Positions 11,901 to 25,000 of a stretch of 30,792 nucleotides of DNA are shown in pieces (the first letter of the stretch is position 1; every line of letters starts with the position of its first letter). The position numbers were made by a program, and so were the translations under genes. Source of the DNA: Collodictyon triciliatum. Lineage: Eukaryota; CRuMs. The notes beneath the pieces were generated by a model that searched no databases, was not told the DNA's origin, and saw nothing but the letters and a program-made list of their open reading frames with translations. The stretch is from NCBI GenBank assembly GCA_043381765.1, contig JBHJMP010000933.1, forward strand, positions 1 to 30,792, in the 5' to 3' direction.

Positions 11901-13740
11901 GGAGAGCTTTCACATGCAAATCAACATTCTTTTACATACAACATCCATGAAGGTTAAGTAATAGGAAAATATGTGAAACTTTTGCATAAACAGAAATGCT
12001 CGAGGTTTAATCTCTTGAAAATGGAATATTAAGGCAACGAAAATACCTCTTGCTGGTATAGAGATAGAATTGTTTCTCGATTCAAGTAAAATTCATAGAT
12101 TGTATTGCCAAAGACATCCAGGAAGCATGAGTCTATGTCATGAAGTAGCGCATGTCTTAGGGATTATTCTTGGTAATTATTATTTTTATAGAAAAATATT
12201 GTACACACACAAGAAAGAAACCAAAGAAAGGCAGAAAAAACAACGTAAATGATACGAACCATATTTTTCTGCTGCTGGTAGAGTGCCCGATTTGGGGATG
12301 CTACACGGTAGGAGCATCCGTGGACACCCCTTTACATTTGTAAAATATTCAAAAATTGTCACAAAAGAAAGAAAATCTAGAAGAGGAGATAATAAAACAT
12401 ATTTATGGGCACAATAAACTCTCGATGCAATCCAATTAATACGAGATGATATTTTACCTCATAATCAGATAAAAGTTCAAAAGAGGTCTCCTCTTTGTCT
12501 GAAATAATTATTTTCAAAATGAATGCACACAAATCAGATGTAATTTTCCTTTTCATGATACACAAAATTTGGGTTGAAAAAATATTATTACGATTTTTAT
12601 CTATGCGAAATTATATAGAAAATCAAAACCAGTGAATAAAAGTCCTTCGCTGCAAGGGTGGTCGAAACCGCAATCGAGGAGTTGGAAATACTGCCCAGGG
12701 ATGTATAAAAGCTGCAAGAAAATGGCCATTTTTTACAAGCATAATACAAATAATATATAGTACGTTCTGGATTGACTGCGGCAGGTGATTTTCAAGCGCG
12801 CAAATATAAACCTACCAGCTGATCCGATATAGACCCGAAGAATATTTGAGATTTTCTTGGATAATTTATAGGTTTTAAGGAGTTGCTAGAGCTGTGTACA
12901 CTCATTCGAATCATTTTAAATATAAATTGTTCAAAAATTAAAGTTTGAGGAACATATAATATTTACCTTATCGCATCTGCATCCGAAGAGTATAGAGGTA
13001 TAGAGATATGGGCCATAGTCCTCCGATTAAGTACGTAGACGATGCACTATATTTTTGCATGAATACATGAGTTCCAAGCACCAGAAAAGCAAAAAAAGTT
13101 CTCAACACTTTTCTCCTCTGTTCGGAGAAGGAATGCATATTCAGCTTAAAGAAGGAGAAAGAAATGAAACATAGAGAAATCAGTTATAGAAGCATGAAAA
13201 GGGATAATGAAATGGTTAAAGTGATTTACATACTTTAAAGCCTGCGTAAGGATTTCGTCCTATTTCAAGATGCTCTTGGTGACAAAGATGAAGTCCGCTC
13301 TAAAGAATGATATCAAAGAACATTACAATTTTCTTAAAAAAAAAAGATATAATATTGCAAGATGAGTTTTTTCTAACAATAATGGCATATGAGAAAGGTA
13401 TAGCACTTGCCTGCATCTCAATAACTGTCATCTTAATATCGTGTGAACTCTCCCCACACATCCATAAGAGAGGTGAATGACTCGAAGGAATAAATGTAAG
13501 AGCTCTTTTCTCAGGGCGAGTAAGCACCAACTAAGCGTATTTTGTTTCGTTTTTTTTTTCTTTAGAAAAAAAATTATCGAAGAAAAGGCTACATGATAAA
13601 ACAGCACATCCATAAACGGTCAGTATAAATCTGTACGTGCAGTGAGGTTTCAAGAAACTGGTCCGGGTTCGTTGCAACCGCAAAACGATATCCCTGCAAT
13701 ACGTATTCTAGCTCGATGGCCGTTCGGGGAGTCTGTTTGG

Positions 13741-13779
<39 letters not shown>

Positions 13780-13850
13780 GTTGATTGATTGATTGATTGA
13801 TTGATATTTATTTATTGATTGATTGATTTATTGATTGTTTGGTTGATTGG

Positions 13851-13906
<56 letters not shown>

Positions 13907-13930
13907 TTGATTGGTTGATTGGTTGATTGG

Positions 13931-13967
<37 letters not shown>

Positions 13968-16869
13968 ATTTACTTAATTATTTACTATGTTTTAAATAGA
14001 TGTTTCAAAATATAAAATATTCGTCGCCATATTAAGAGTGGTAGCAACTAAGGCATGGAAATGAGGCTAGATATGTTTGAGATATTGCACAGTTTCCAAT
14101 CTTAGAAGATTTTAGCATATAAAGTTATAGATTATGGATAATAAACCTGTGAAAAGAATCGATCGGACGGATTTGTCATAAAGTAAAGATACTTTTTTAC
14201 TGGTTTCCATTCGAACCAGACTGGTTTCTTAGCAAGAACGCGAAAGGGGGGTAGAACCTATTTTAAAGGGGATATTATAAATAGTTTTAGTACGATAAAT
14301 GCTCCATATTTTTATTGACCCAGAAACTTGCGGAAATGAGAAATATTTATAGATTGAAGAGGACATTCCGATTCAATAGCAAGAGATTACCCGAGAAAGT
14401 CTTCCCTTCGATTTTGCATCGTTGGAAATGCGAATCATTTGTGAAGTTTGATAAATAGATATCGTTTCTTTATCTTGAATGTACATGAAGTGATTTTGGT
14501 CTAGAAACTGAATTGTTTGAAGAACGAGATAAATTGATAGATTTCTTTTACAGGGACTATAGAAAATCTGAACAAAAACCATGGTCATCGAAAACGGCAT
14601 AAATAGTATCATATTTTTATGAGGGGGGAATAAGTATGTGCAAGAATTACGTCGATTCGTTGCAGCTCAGGTGTTTGTTTGGTCGTCATCAATCGAACAC
14701 TTTTGTTTTTTACATCCACAACACCAGACTCGAAGAAATCTGTTCATAGGGCAGAAGTTTGTAGACATCACAAATAATTGTCCCTTGCATTACACACAGA
14801 TAATATTAACTTATTTGGATATGCAATCACCTGATCTGTTTCCATCTCCATTGGACCGGCTGACAATAGTGAAGGCTATATATAAATGTAGGCGATTTAC
14901 GTCATCGTATTTTTTTTTCACCAGGGGTTGCCCATCACGATATCAATGTTATTGTTACAGAAGTATCATTAGAGCACACAGTCACATAAAGCAAACCTAG
15001 CAGCGAATTTTCCGGACTTAAACTAACTGATGATATAAACACAACACTATCGAAATGATACAGGGTGTCGTATTCTCTCTCCTCTGGGTAGAAAATGCAT
15101 AAGTCGGTGGTCACTCTTCCGGACTATCGGACGATGCAAAAAATTATATAAAAAATAATCAATAGGCGACTTTTCAAAAATCTATCAACAAACGAACTTT
15201 ATGGATTACATCTTGAAGACCTGCATTTTAAAGAGTAACCAGTTCTTGACTGTTAGAGGGTGTATGAATTCAAAGTAAAAAAAAAAAACCTGATGTTTAA
15301 TATCTCGGGCAAAAATGATTATTCCATCCTTCCTTCGATTCAGGATGGATATTCTCAAGTCTTCATTGATTCCAGAGTCGAAAACCTTTCAAATGGATTA
15401 TCATATAGCGGTAAATATTTGTTTTGTTTTTTCATCTTTTGAAAAGCGAGTACATCTGATCTGGCTGAATGTGCAAAAGTTGCAAAAACTCAAATATCTC
15501 TTACATCTTGCATCTCTTCAGTAAGACCGCTGCTGCTACTTGCAAGAGTATCCTGTGTACCCCTTAATTTCACATCGATTTATCAATTACAAACATTCGT
15601 GCGTCAATTAAGAGGAAAACTAACTCAGAGATAAGCAAGTAGGGAGAGAGAGAGTGAAGGAAATGCTCCCTTAATAAAATAGTTTGAATATAAGAACCTT
15701 TGGCGGGCAAAATTACTCTCTGAAACAGACACTCGCAGAGGTGTCTATTAAATAATTGCCGTTATCATGTATGTGGTCCTTCCATATAGAAGATGAAGAA
15801 ATTTGGTTGCAAACTCTCTTACTTTTTTATCTTCTTTTTGTATTTCATCTCGAGGGAAAATGAAGTAAGGATCATCGCGCCGCAAGAGATTTTGACCGAC
15901 TTTCCAGATAGATGACGTGCTTTGATTCAAAAAGCAAATAGAATCGAAGTATCAGGATTTGTGTTGAAGGTGTTGATAATGCGTTCTGATTTTAATAATA
16001 ATTCTTATTAAAAAAAATTGCCAACCTCGGTGTATCTGACGTGCTGACGCGTCTTCTCATGGTATATTCATGCTCATCCATATCAAAGACAGATTCTCCC
16101 TCATCAAAGTAATGGGAAGGTAGAAAGGCAGACTCGCGACGAGAGCCTAGCAAACAAGGGCAAGTAATAGATATGCTTCATTATATAAAATGATAGATTT
16201 AGCAGTATTTTGAAGCGTAGGCAAACTGGTTCCATAGAATATCAGAAAATAAATGATTAAACTGTTTTCTCAATAAAATTAGGCGTGGCCAGTGTAACAT
16301 CATTTTATTTTAGATAGAATGTATCCTGAAAATTGGAGACATAATAAATCGAAAAAGTGTCAAAATACCATAATTTGGTAATTCGTCGTAGGCATCATAG
16401 TAGACCGTGGCTTGGGATGTTGTCGCTTCACAAGAATTATTTAGAATGAAACCAGTATTGTGAATAGAAACAGAAAAATGAAGAAAAAATAAGCGATTAA
16501 CTGGGAGGAAAACAATCGCTGACCAAGCTGCCACTTACACAAGAGTGAATCCCTCCTCGATCTAGACCCTGACCCAAATGACGTTCTTCTACTACCATTG
16601 CGGCTGAAGCGAAAAGAAAAGGGAGTGAAAAAAAGAAACAAAGAAACGAAGAAAAGAAGAAAAGAAAAAGGATAAAGGAAAACAAGAAAAGAAAAGGGAG
16701 TGAAAAAAAAAAGATAAAAGAAAAAGAAAAAGAAAAACACGGGAAGAGATGGGCCAACAAACCTGACCTCTGCCGACGAACGCTCGCGCACATACCAGCC
16801 CATCTCCTCCCGCGGCAACCGCGGAACAATGTCTCTGTGTGCGTTCAACACCGGGCGACAAGAAAGCAT
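8986..16869 (-). CDS. GSAP: gamma-secretase-activating protein (GSAP/pigeon) homologue
   Basis: Thirty-five exons rebuilt by hand. Every splice junction keeps phase; total 3282 nt, 1093 aa plus stop (human GSAP is about 854 aa). Exons, 5' to 3': 16869-16763, 16603-16539, 16425-16369, 16146-16026, 15919-15823, 15552-15505, 15385-15290, 15123-14997, 14875-14831, 14739-14651, 14567-14391, 14257-14147, 13693-13637, 13530-13411, 13299-13234, 13144-13109, 13046-12967, 12891-12816, 12711-12630, 12498-12458, 12329-12256, 12155-12047, 11928-11857, 11723-11654, 11525-11401, 11048-11010, 10888-10792, 10638-10508, 10404-10315, 10229-10153, 10065-9860, 9826-9735, 9643-9521, 9392-9202, 9073-8986. Family signatures: HRDIVPRLPREE near the N-terminus, LLYIPGQYFQLLD (like the YLPGHFFHLL of animal GSAP), NVDLHVKALHLAIS and FIKEYLIALSYQNV in the helical C-terminal half (about 628-1093). 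In animals GSAP modulates gamma-secretase; its role here is unknown. Residues 36-165 form a Ser/Arg-rich insert. Two introns use GC donors. Confidence 0.85.
9827..9859 (-). other. 33-bp GC-AG intron in the GSAP homologue
   Basis: Donor CATG|gcaagc, acceptor gaacag. Without its removal an in-frame TGA interrupts a conserved helical region; with removal YLAPFIHG joins IPKAICTPRGF in frame. It is the shortest intron in the window. Confidence 0.6.
13300..13410 (-). other. 111-bp GC-AG intron in the GSAP homologue
   Basis: The donor reads ATGCAG|gcaagt, a perfect donor apart from C at +2. The acceptor is tctttag. Phase 0 on both sides; flanking exons read KMTVIEMQ and SGLHLCHQ, consistent with the family. 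Confidence 0.75.
13738..13966. repeat. tetranucleotide array (TTGA/TTGG)n inside a GSAP intron
   Basis: About 230 bp of TGATT-type repeats of period 4, with interspersed TTGG variants and a short break near 13804-13825. It lies wholly in the intron between the exons ending at 14147 and starting at 13693, the longest intron of that gene. Confidence 0.9.
16604..16762 (-). other. first intron of the GSAP homologue, purine-rich with a direct repeat
   Basis: On the + strand this is an A/G tract. The segment gaaaagggagtgaaaaaaa occurs twice (about 16616 and 16693). Read on the gene strand it is a long pyrimidine tract ending gcttcag. Its F-rich translation is not coding. Confidence 0.6.
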
Positions 16870-17306
<437 letters not shown>

Positions 17307-18184
17307 ATGCAGCCGCAACAACCGCCCATCCTCAACCTGCCCGCCTCTCCAACACCGCCTGCTATTCCCTTCCGCTTCAGCGAGTCGGACGACTGGGCTG
17401 CAACAGACGATCTGGACGGCTTCGAAGAAAAGGCCAAGCAAATGACCGTGTTTGCCTTTCGCAAAGTCTTTTTCTTCGCCTCGCTCTGCGGGATGATGTC
17501 TGTGGGTGTGTGGGTAAGGCCAACGTCTCTTTTCCCTTTTCTCTCTTCTTGCCTTCACACACACTCACTCACACACTCACTCACTCACTCACTCAGTCGC
17601 CAAGCCTCCGCCACGACATAGCCTACTGGGGCCTGATTCTGCAGTTTGTCTACTTCTCCCTGGACATCGAGGCGCACATGAACCGCTACTTTCTGCTTCT
17701 GACGCACCCGACAGCCTTCTGCCTCGCAGCCGCACAGACCGTCTTGGGCCTCTACATCGTGACTTATGAGGGCGATCTCTTCCGCACCCGCGCAGACGCC
17801 GATGGGATTGAGCTCTTTGAGTCTGTTGTGCTCCACATCCTGGCCTACTGGGCGCCGCTTGTGCTGCTCGCCTGCGATCTTTACTGGAGCAGACGCTGCC
17901 TCAAGCGCAGATATCTGCTGCATCTCGCGTGGCCGCTGCCCGACAGACGCACACACCTGGCTCTGGGCTGGATTCTGCTTGCTGCTCCGTCTGTTCTTGT
18001 AGTCTGGTGGGTGGCCGAGAATGGGTGGGATGGCGTCTACTACGTGGGCCCGGATGACCAGCCTGCGCTCATCACATATCTCTTCCTCACTTCACTTCTT
18101 GCATCCATCACCTTTGCGTATCTTGTCCGCTTCACATCAGACTTCTTCGCCCACGGTGAGGCGCCCCGTCTTGTGATTCGTTGA
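17307..18184 (+). CDS. multi-pass membrane protein, FAR-17a/AIG1-like
   Basis: Two exons, 17307-17513 and 17597-18184, 264 aa. The start sits in a strong context (cgccaccATGc). The 83-bp intron has a gtaagg donor and a CTCA-repeat acceptor. After a soluble N-terminus (1-45) there are about six hydrophobic segments near 48-66, 79-95, 100-126, 144-163, 188-205 and 218-238. Order and spacing follow the AIG1/FAR-17a/ADTRP family: IAYWGLILQFVYF (LTxxxLxLQxxxF in the family), HPTAFCLAAAQTVLGLYIV, the LH at 148-149 in the fourth segment, then WWVAENGWDGVYYV (family WxxxxxGxWVYP). Animal members hydrolyse FAHFA lipids with a Thr/His pair. Here the Thr position looks like Ala78 while His149 is a candidate for the His, so activity is doubtful. 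A gtgagg at 18153 might splice to a further C-terminal exon. Much more GC-rich than its neighbours. Confidence 0.6.
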
Positions 18185-19071
18185 TTGCGCTTTGGTTGGA
18201 AGCAACACAGGGGATTTGTATTCTTTATCTTATAAAGGGCTGTGTGGACAAAAAAGCCATGCCTCCTTTTCGTTCCTTTGTTTGTTTTGTTCAATCTCTT
18301 TCTCTCTCCCTCAATTTTTCTAAGTTATCTGTCCAGTTGTGATTGTGCGGCTGCTTATACACCAATCCTGTCAAGATTGCTACTTGGGTGGTGTGATATG
18401 AGCAAAGTCGCTCGGCAATCAGGGGGTGATTAGCCTGAGTTTTTAATCTTGCATGAGCTTGTTTCCTAGTTCTTTTCTCCGTGCTTCTCTTTCCTTGGGT
18501 TGAGAGGCGAAGCACGAGAGCAGAACGGCTGGATTTTCTCGTGGGGAGCATTCAATGGTATCAAAGACACACTCGAAGGAAGCAGTTCCCGGCCTCTTGC
18601 TTTCTCAGCAAATCCAGCTTCGAGGCGAGTGGACTTGAATGAATGCCCCACGGATTCTTCTCTGGGCAAGTCAGCAGCACCAAACAACAACGGATTTCCA
18701 CCTTCACATGAAAAGAATTCATCATCACGCAAAGTGGGTGGTGAGAAACTGTTTCATTCAAGACAAAATCATTCGCTGTTGTTGCAGACACAACGCCAAC
18801 ATGACCCCCAGCCAACTCGTGCGTTGTACAGTCGTGAAAGTGAAAAAAGGTTTGTTTTGGTTGTCTTTTTTTAAAAAAAAATAAAATAAAATAAAATAAA
18901 AAAGAAAGCCCCACTATTGAAGGTGCGAGGTTATAAAATGTCTTTTCAGAGTCAAATGTACCAGAAAAGAATTCTTTATAAGTCACAAATGCGTGCGGTG
19001 TATCTGCATTTCTTTTCACGGATTCACATATTTGAATATAGCTATTATTAAAGATAAAAAAAAAAGTATAC
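18185..19071. other. intergenic stretch, 3' of AIG1-like and 3' of ankyrin gene
   Basis: Convergent 3' flanks. 18480-18840 is relatively GC-rich and open in several frames on both strands, but no frame has an ATG start with supporting features. It may be 3' UTR or a non-coding exon. An AAAAT-type run occurs at about 18874-18906. Confidence 0.4.
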
Positions 19072-22000
19072 TCAGTAGCAATTGTGTAGTGAATTCAAAC
19101 TATTGGTCGTTCGATTCATCCCTCTGAATTGAAAATAGATATTTCTGCCGCTGGAAAGAGTGCAGAAATTAATTTGGTTGATACTTTCCAAAGTATGAGG
19201 CATTTGATAATGAAGCTAGCCTTTCAGTCAAACTTCCTTGGAATAATAGAGCATCTCCTAAGAGATGAATACAGTCATAAGAATAATAAAAACTTTCACA
19301 TGCACTGATGCATACCCTCAAAGAAAGCACATCATGAAAAGCGTAATATACACAGTGAACATATAAGGTACTATTCACGCACCTGCTTCTGTGCTCTCTC
19401 CATCATCTCCTAAATAATTGGATGCAGCAGGAAGATAAGGATTGAGTATTTGCGTACATATATGATCCATTTAATAAATGCTCCCTTATGAGATATATAA
19501 ATACACAGATATGATCCATAAAAAAAAAAAAAATTAACGAATTACTGGTATAACTCATCATTTGGTGAATATCCCCAGTTCCATACAGTCTTGCCACATG
19601 GTCTGCGACACAAAACAAAATGGGAGGCCCAACATCGAATTTTCAAGGATAGAAACGATTTATGTCAGACAGTACTTTTGCAATAAAAAGAAATTGAAAA
19701 GTTATCAAACCGAGCGTCTTCAATTCAAGATAAAATTCATAAATCGATTGACGAACCGTTTATCATCAACTTGATTGCGGGTGTTGTGATGGTTGTTATG
19801 GCTGAAATCTCATCAATGTCAGCTATCAAGGGGTCAGCATTTTTCTATTTTGAATAAATAGATGTAAATATTTCTAAAGTATGACTGAAATGTAGCAGCT
19901 TCAGTTCTTTAGTAATTTTAATTTTTCTGTAACTGTTATTGTTATTAGTATTGGTATTGGTATTATTTGGCTCTCCAAAGATGTGTTTTTATCTTTATAA
20001 AATCTAAAGAGAAAGCTGCATCTAGCAACTCTGAAACCTTCATCAGCTCCCGAACAATCTCTGAATGTCCAAGTTTGACTGCGTATCTACCGCAAAATGG
20101 AAGCGTTTACAGTTTGCACAATACTTATGAATAATGTTAATACAATTAAAAAAGAAGATAATTTTTAGCTGCACAGGTCATGGTTAAAAAAAATATGAAG
20201 AAAAATAGAAAGACATGCATATTCATGGAAGCAGCCATTGCGTTGATAGGGATAAAACAAGTCAAGAGGAATTTTAGAAAATCAATAACCTCAGAAAATT
20301 AAAAAAGAGTCACGAATGGAAACTAAACTTCACTTACAGAAATGGTGTTCTCCTCTTTTTCAAATCCTGTATATCGACTGTTATATCTTCCCAGCTTAAC
20401 AAGACCCGAACGATACGAATTCGGTCTAGCATCGTGGCGTAATGAAGCGCAGTCAATCCATCGGTGTCGTATAAATTTGGTTTGACCTTGAATTTATGTG
20501 ATTAAATGCCATGATATGGGGAATGAAGAGGCTATTTGTTTGAGACTCTTAAAAATTGCATCTCAGAGGAAAAGTAGATGATATATTTCCTCAATATGCA
20601 TTGTGCAATCTGTTTTAATATAAAAAATATTGCTTGATTGGAGAAAATTACGCTGGCAAGTTTCAAAATCGACACAATTTCGAGGCGATTCTCCTAGATT
20701 AAGGTACTTTGTTAGAGTTTGATTAATATTGCTCGATAAATGAATGAGTGTTTGAGTAAAAGGATGTTCGTCATCTAATAAATAATTATATTCGCTCATA
20801 CTTGGCAGGCAATAATCAACGCAGTGCGGCCGTTATAATCGGTCATATTGATGCTATTATGATAACAAGATTATGATTCACACCCCAAAAATAAAGAGGA
20901 ACGTTATATGAATTTACGGAAATAATCAAGATTAATCAGACAGAATATGCAAATTTTCAATTTGAAAAAATAAGAAAATATGAAGATGAAAGACTAGTGA
21001 TGATAACCAATCGTCCCAATATTGAAGCAACAGTGTAACTGCCTCAGAGTAACCGCCCGCCACTGCCTCATGTAAAGACGTCCAAACTGCTTCTGCCTCG
21101 CCCTTGTATTTATTAAATATTTATTTGTCTGTTTGTTAGTTTTATTTTCTTTATTATTGTTGTTGTTTGTTAATTTGTTAATTTATCCCTGTATTTCATA
21201 TTGCAAAATATTCAATATGAAATCAATTGAAAATAGTCGACTGTAAATTCAAACTCAGTTACAGTTATAAGGAACGGGTTGCAGTATAAGAAATTTTGAA
21301 TCGTATTGAATATGTTATATCTGGATTATTTTCTTTTTAATTGTTTCCTGGTTCAACACCTACAAATACAAGGTACAGAAATATCACTTACTGATGTTGA
21401 TAATGTTGGATGCGCGCCTAATTTTAAAAGGTGCGCAAAAACTTCATAATTTTGCATGCGTAAGGCGAGCATTAATGGCGACACACGCTCCCTGAAACAT
21501 GGCACGATTGAAATTTGAATTGATTCATGCAACAAAGGAGATGATATATCGGCTTTTACGAAAGAATAAATAGATGGGTGTGAGCGCTGTTATTGGATTA
21601 AAGAAATATAGAAATCATGAAATGTAAATGTTGATGCAACACACTTGTCAAAAATTGTCATGGATGCGCCATGACGAGCCAAGCAACTAATCAAATTCAA
21701 ATTGCCTGATTCGACAGCAAAGTGCATCGGGGTTCTTCCCTAATGTTGTGATTCAAAAAAATGAAGTCAAGCGTACGAAACCAAATTAAAATTATTATTT
21801 TTTACAGAAACAAGAAAAGGCTGTTGAATCTAGACTAAAGGATTAAAAGAAAAACCTGGTAATTTGTGTAATGCGGGTCAAGGTTTTCTCTTTCTATCAA
21901 TTGTTCAGTGACATAGACTGCACCAGCCATGCATGCTGAAAAAAGAATTCCATGCCATATTTCAGGGTCTGAGTGAATATCGATTCCACAGAAGGAGAAA

Positions 22001-25000
22001 AGTTTTCCCCCTACATTTTTTGTAGATTTTTTTTTAAAAAAAAAAACCTGATAAATTGAATAGGAAAGAAACAGATGATGAAAGCAGAAGGGAAATTTTC
22101 AGGCTTGCAAAAAAAAAAAAAAAAAAAAAGAGTTTATAGATACCATTGGCGAGCTTTTGTAAACCACCGGGGTCTTTCCTCGGAGATGACGAAACTGGGT
22201 CATTGGGGATGTTTTGACCTCTGAACGACCTTCGTTGGCTCCTGAAGGATGAACGGCGCGGAGATTCGTTCGATTCAACTGCAAAATATTTCATTCATTA
22301 CCAATTTGATACATCAAATGCTCTATAACCTATTACACAAAGTTGCATTAAAGCTTGCCAATATGCAAAATAAAAATAAAAAGCACAGAATGTAACAGTA
22401 TGCAATTATTATGATCTAGATTTTATTGCATCAAATGAGACAGAAATGTGGTAAATATATATACATATATGTGGCATGTATATTAATTCTTTCTTTTCCT
22501 AATTTTTTGACGACTTTTTTGGAGGAATTAGTTGAAAAAAAAAGGGAAATGGAACAAATAAATATGAAAAGGATCGATCAACTGGACAATCAAAAAGTAA
22601 TATACTTAAATTTTGGGATTAAAGTATGAAAACTTGGAAATGTACATTACCTTGTTTATTACTGTCATGAATATCGTCTCTTATCCTCTCGAAATAATGG
22701 AAGATTCCTTTCAAAGCTGCGACTTGACCACCAAATACACAATAATGCTAGGAATATATAATGAGTGAGCTTAAAATGACAGCTAGATACAGTGAGGGAT
22801 ATTCTTTTCTGACTATGCACAGTTGTAGAAAGGGAGCTTTATATGTATGTGTTCTATTTCTTACAACGGGGCTATGCCCATCCTCATCAAATACAGCCAG
22901 GTTTGCGCCGTTGTCCAAAAGTGCAATCACGATATCATAGTGACCTCCTCTGCATGCATAATGTAATGGCGTCCTAGATAGGAATGTATGTTTTAAAATC
23001 GATTGAAAATAAATACATTGATGTACCAAAAGGCTTTATTATCGCCAATCTACAAGTCTCACTAAAATTTCGGCGTGATTTATACATTTAAGATTTTATT
23101 GAAATTGAATGCAAAATTCACATGCCGACAGGGTCCCTGATATTCGGCTCGGCCTGACACTTAAGAAGACGGCAAACAACCTTTTGTACGTTTTTTAAGT
23201 ATCAATAAGATACAGATGTATGTCAAAAAGAAAAATAGGAACAATAAATATGACATATTCCTGAATTTTCTGTAATAAATTGGATACTTTGGTGAAACCG
23301 AGCTTAGCTGCTATCAATAAAGGGTTGAAGCCATCTTGATTCAGTGCATCGACATTCTGACTCTACAAGTATAATATGATTCAAAATTCAGCTTCATCCA
23401 ATCAAATATGGATGATGCAGTATATGAAAACGTAAAACGTTCTACCTTATCACACAAAATCTTGATCATTTCGTAGTTTCCAATCTGAGTTGCCATCATC
23501 AAAGGTGTATTACCATTGAAATCAGGGACATCAGGGTCGATGGATTCACTCGAGAGAAGTGTGCGAACAACGGCTTGAGAATTTAATTCGCCGTACAAAT
23601 CATTATAAAGGCACAAATTTGAAACCAAGATGCAGCTTGATTGGAGCAGATGATACAATTTTTCTATTTCTTTTTTTAAATAAGAAAAACATACATGTAT
23701 GGTCTCTAGAAACAGCAAATGACAAAGGCGTTTGTCCCGTCATGCAGTGTTGATAATTAATGGAACTGGAAAACATTTAAAAATAAAAGATAAATAAACC
23801 AGGCATGATATTATGTTTGGGATCGAAATGAAGGATTAGAGTGTGAAGTGTGGGATATATGTGTATCATCATGAAATGAAGTTCTTATGGATACCTACTT
23901 TACTTTTTTTTTTTCGTTGGTAAATTACTGATGATGATTCGAGAGAATTTTCATAGAATATTAAAGTTGATTTTTTAATGTTTGGAAAAAGGAATATCTT
24001 TACTTTTTGGATAATGGGACTAGAATGCTGACAATGTCTTCGAATCCACGACTACACGCCTCCCCCAGTGCAGTTGTTCCACCACCAAAGTCATCCTCTT
24101 CGCGAGTTTGAAAATATTTAGATGCACTAGTACTTGGTGAAAATATATCTGACACAAAGCAAAAAAATATGAATCGGTTTTATTTACAGCAGAAAATGTA
24201 AGAGAGAAACCTTCAGTATCCATTTTGACATCAGAAACGCAGTCTACATTACAACGACCACTTCTCACGAGCTCCACAACCGTAGAATACCGTCCATTTT
24301 CTGCGGCAACTATATTATTTGTAATAAAAAAAATTTTTGATTAATTTTTTTTGTAAAGTATTAAAAAAGAAAAAAAAACGCATCATAGTATGTATTATTG
24401 TGATGATAATTTCAGTGATGGCTTTCTCCAGAGACCTATAAGTGGTGTGGACTTGTCTGACGCTTGAAGATTGATGTCAGCGCCATATTTTACAAGCAGC
24501 TTCAAAACTTCTGTATTTCCAGTCGCAGCTGCTATGTATGTCGCCGTGTATCCCTTTTGGAAGAGAAGAAAATCAAAGATGGGTAGGTATACTTCCGAGA
24601 TATCAAAGAATTTTAAGGGAGCGTAGTGTAAATGATTGAGATGACATCATTCAATGAAGAAGAAAAGGGGTGTACATTCTGACTGACGCGGACATCCAAA
24701 TCACATCCACGTTCAACAAGCATAGGAACAACACAATCGATTCCATCCGTTGAACAAACATGTAAGGCATTGTACCCTTCACCGGCAATTAACGGGAGTG
24801 CTTTTAGTAAAAGGGCCATACCATACTTGCTTTATCAAACGCAGTAGGTTGTGACAAGAAAAAGAAATCATTGAAAAATGAATTGAGCCACTAAAAATAA
24901 TGAAATATCTATCTGAACTTCAAATATCACGAGTGCATAATTTCTTCTAGAGTCACTAAAAGAATAAGAGAAAATATTTAAAAAATTAATATGTCATGAA

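Noticed and set aside
12070-12252. + strand ORF with HEVAH (zinc-protease-like HExxH)
   Set aside because: HEVAH is a chance match antisense to a well-supported GSAP exon (12155-12047) and its intron.
12711-12816. Apparent one-frame mismatch between two GSAP exons
   Set aside because: It came from misreading the reverse complement; the correct exon end reads SISDQL in phase 0 and the whole model is in frame.
14638-15000. 120-aa + strand ORF
   Set aside because: Antisense shadow over three GSAP exons whose phases and family match are clear.
16763-16869. Lipase class 3 C-terminal motif (NAHRDIVPRLPREEMGW)
   Set aside because: It resembles the DIVPRLPP stretch of class 3 lipases, but no GxSxG exon exists upstream and the following exons match GSAP in order; the motif fits the GSAP N-terminus.
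18500-18874. 124-aa + strand ORF 3' of the AIG1-like gene
   Set aside because: Opens at TTG and contains no internal Met; both strands are open here because the stretch is GC-richer. No domain or splice support.
19104-19150. Alternative C-terminus RQKYLFSIQRDESNDQ for the ankyrin protein
   Set aside because: The only donor available in the previous exon is phase 2, which gives the other frame ending at 19072.
19963-20037. Ankyrin gene ending by read-through to the TAA at 19963
   Set aside because: Using the gtttcag donor at 20037 joins an exon at 19844 that completes an ankyrin unit (ELMKKNADPLIAD) and leads through four more phase-compatible exons.
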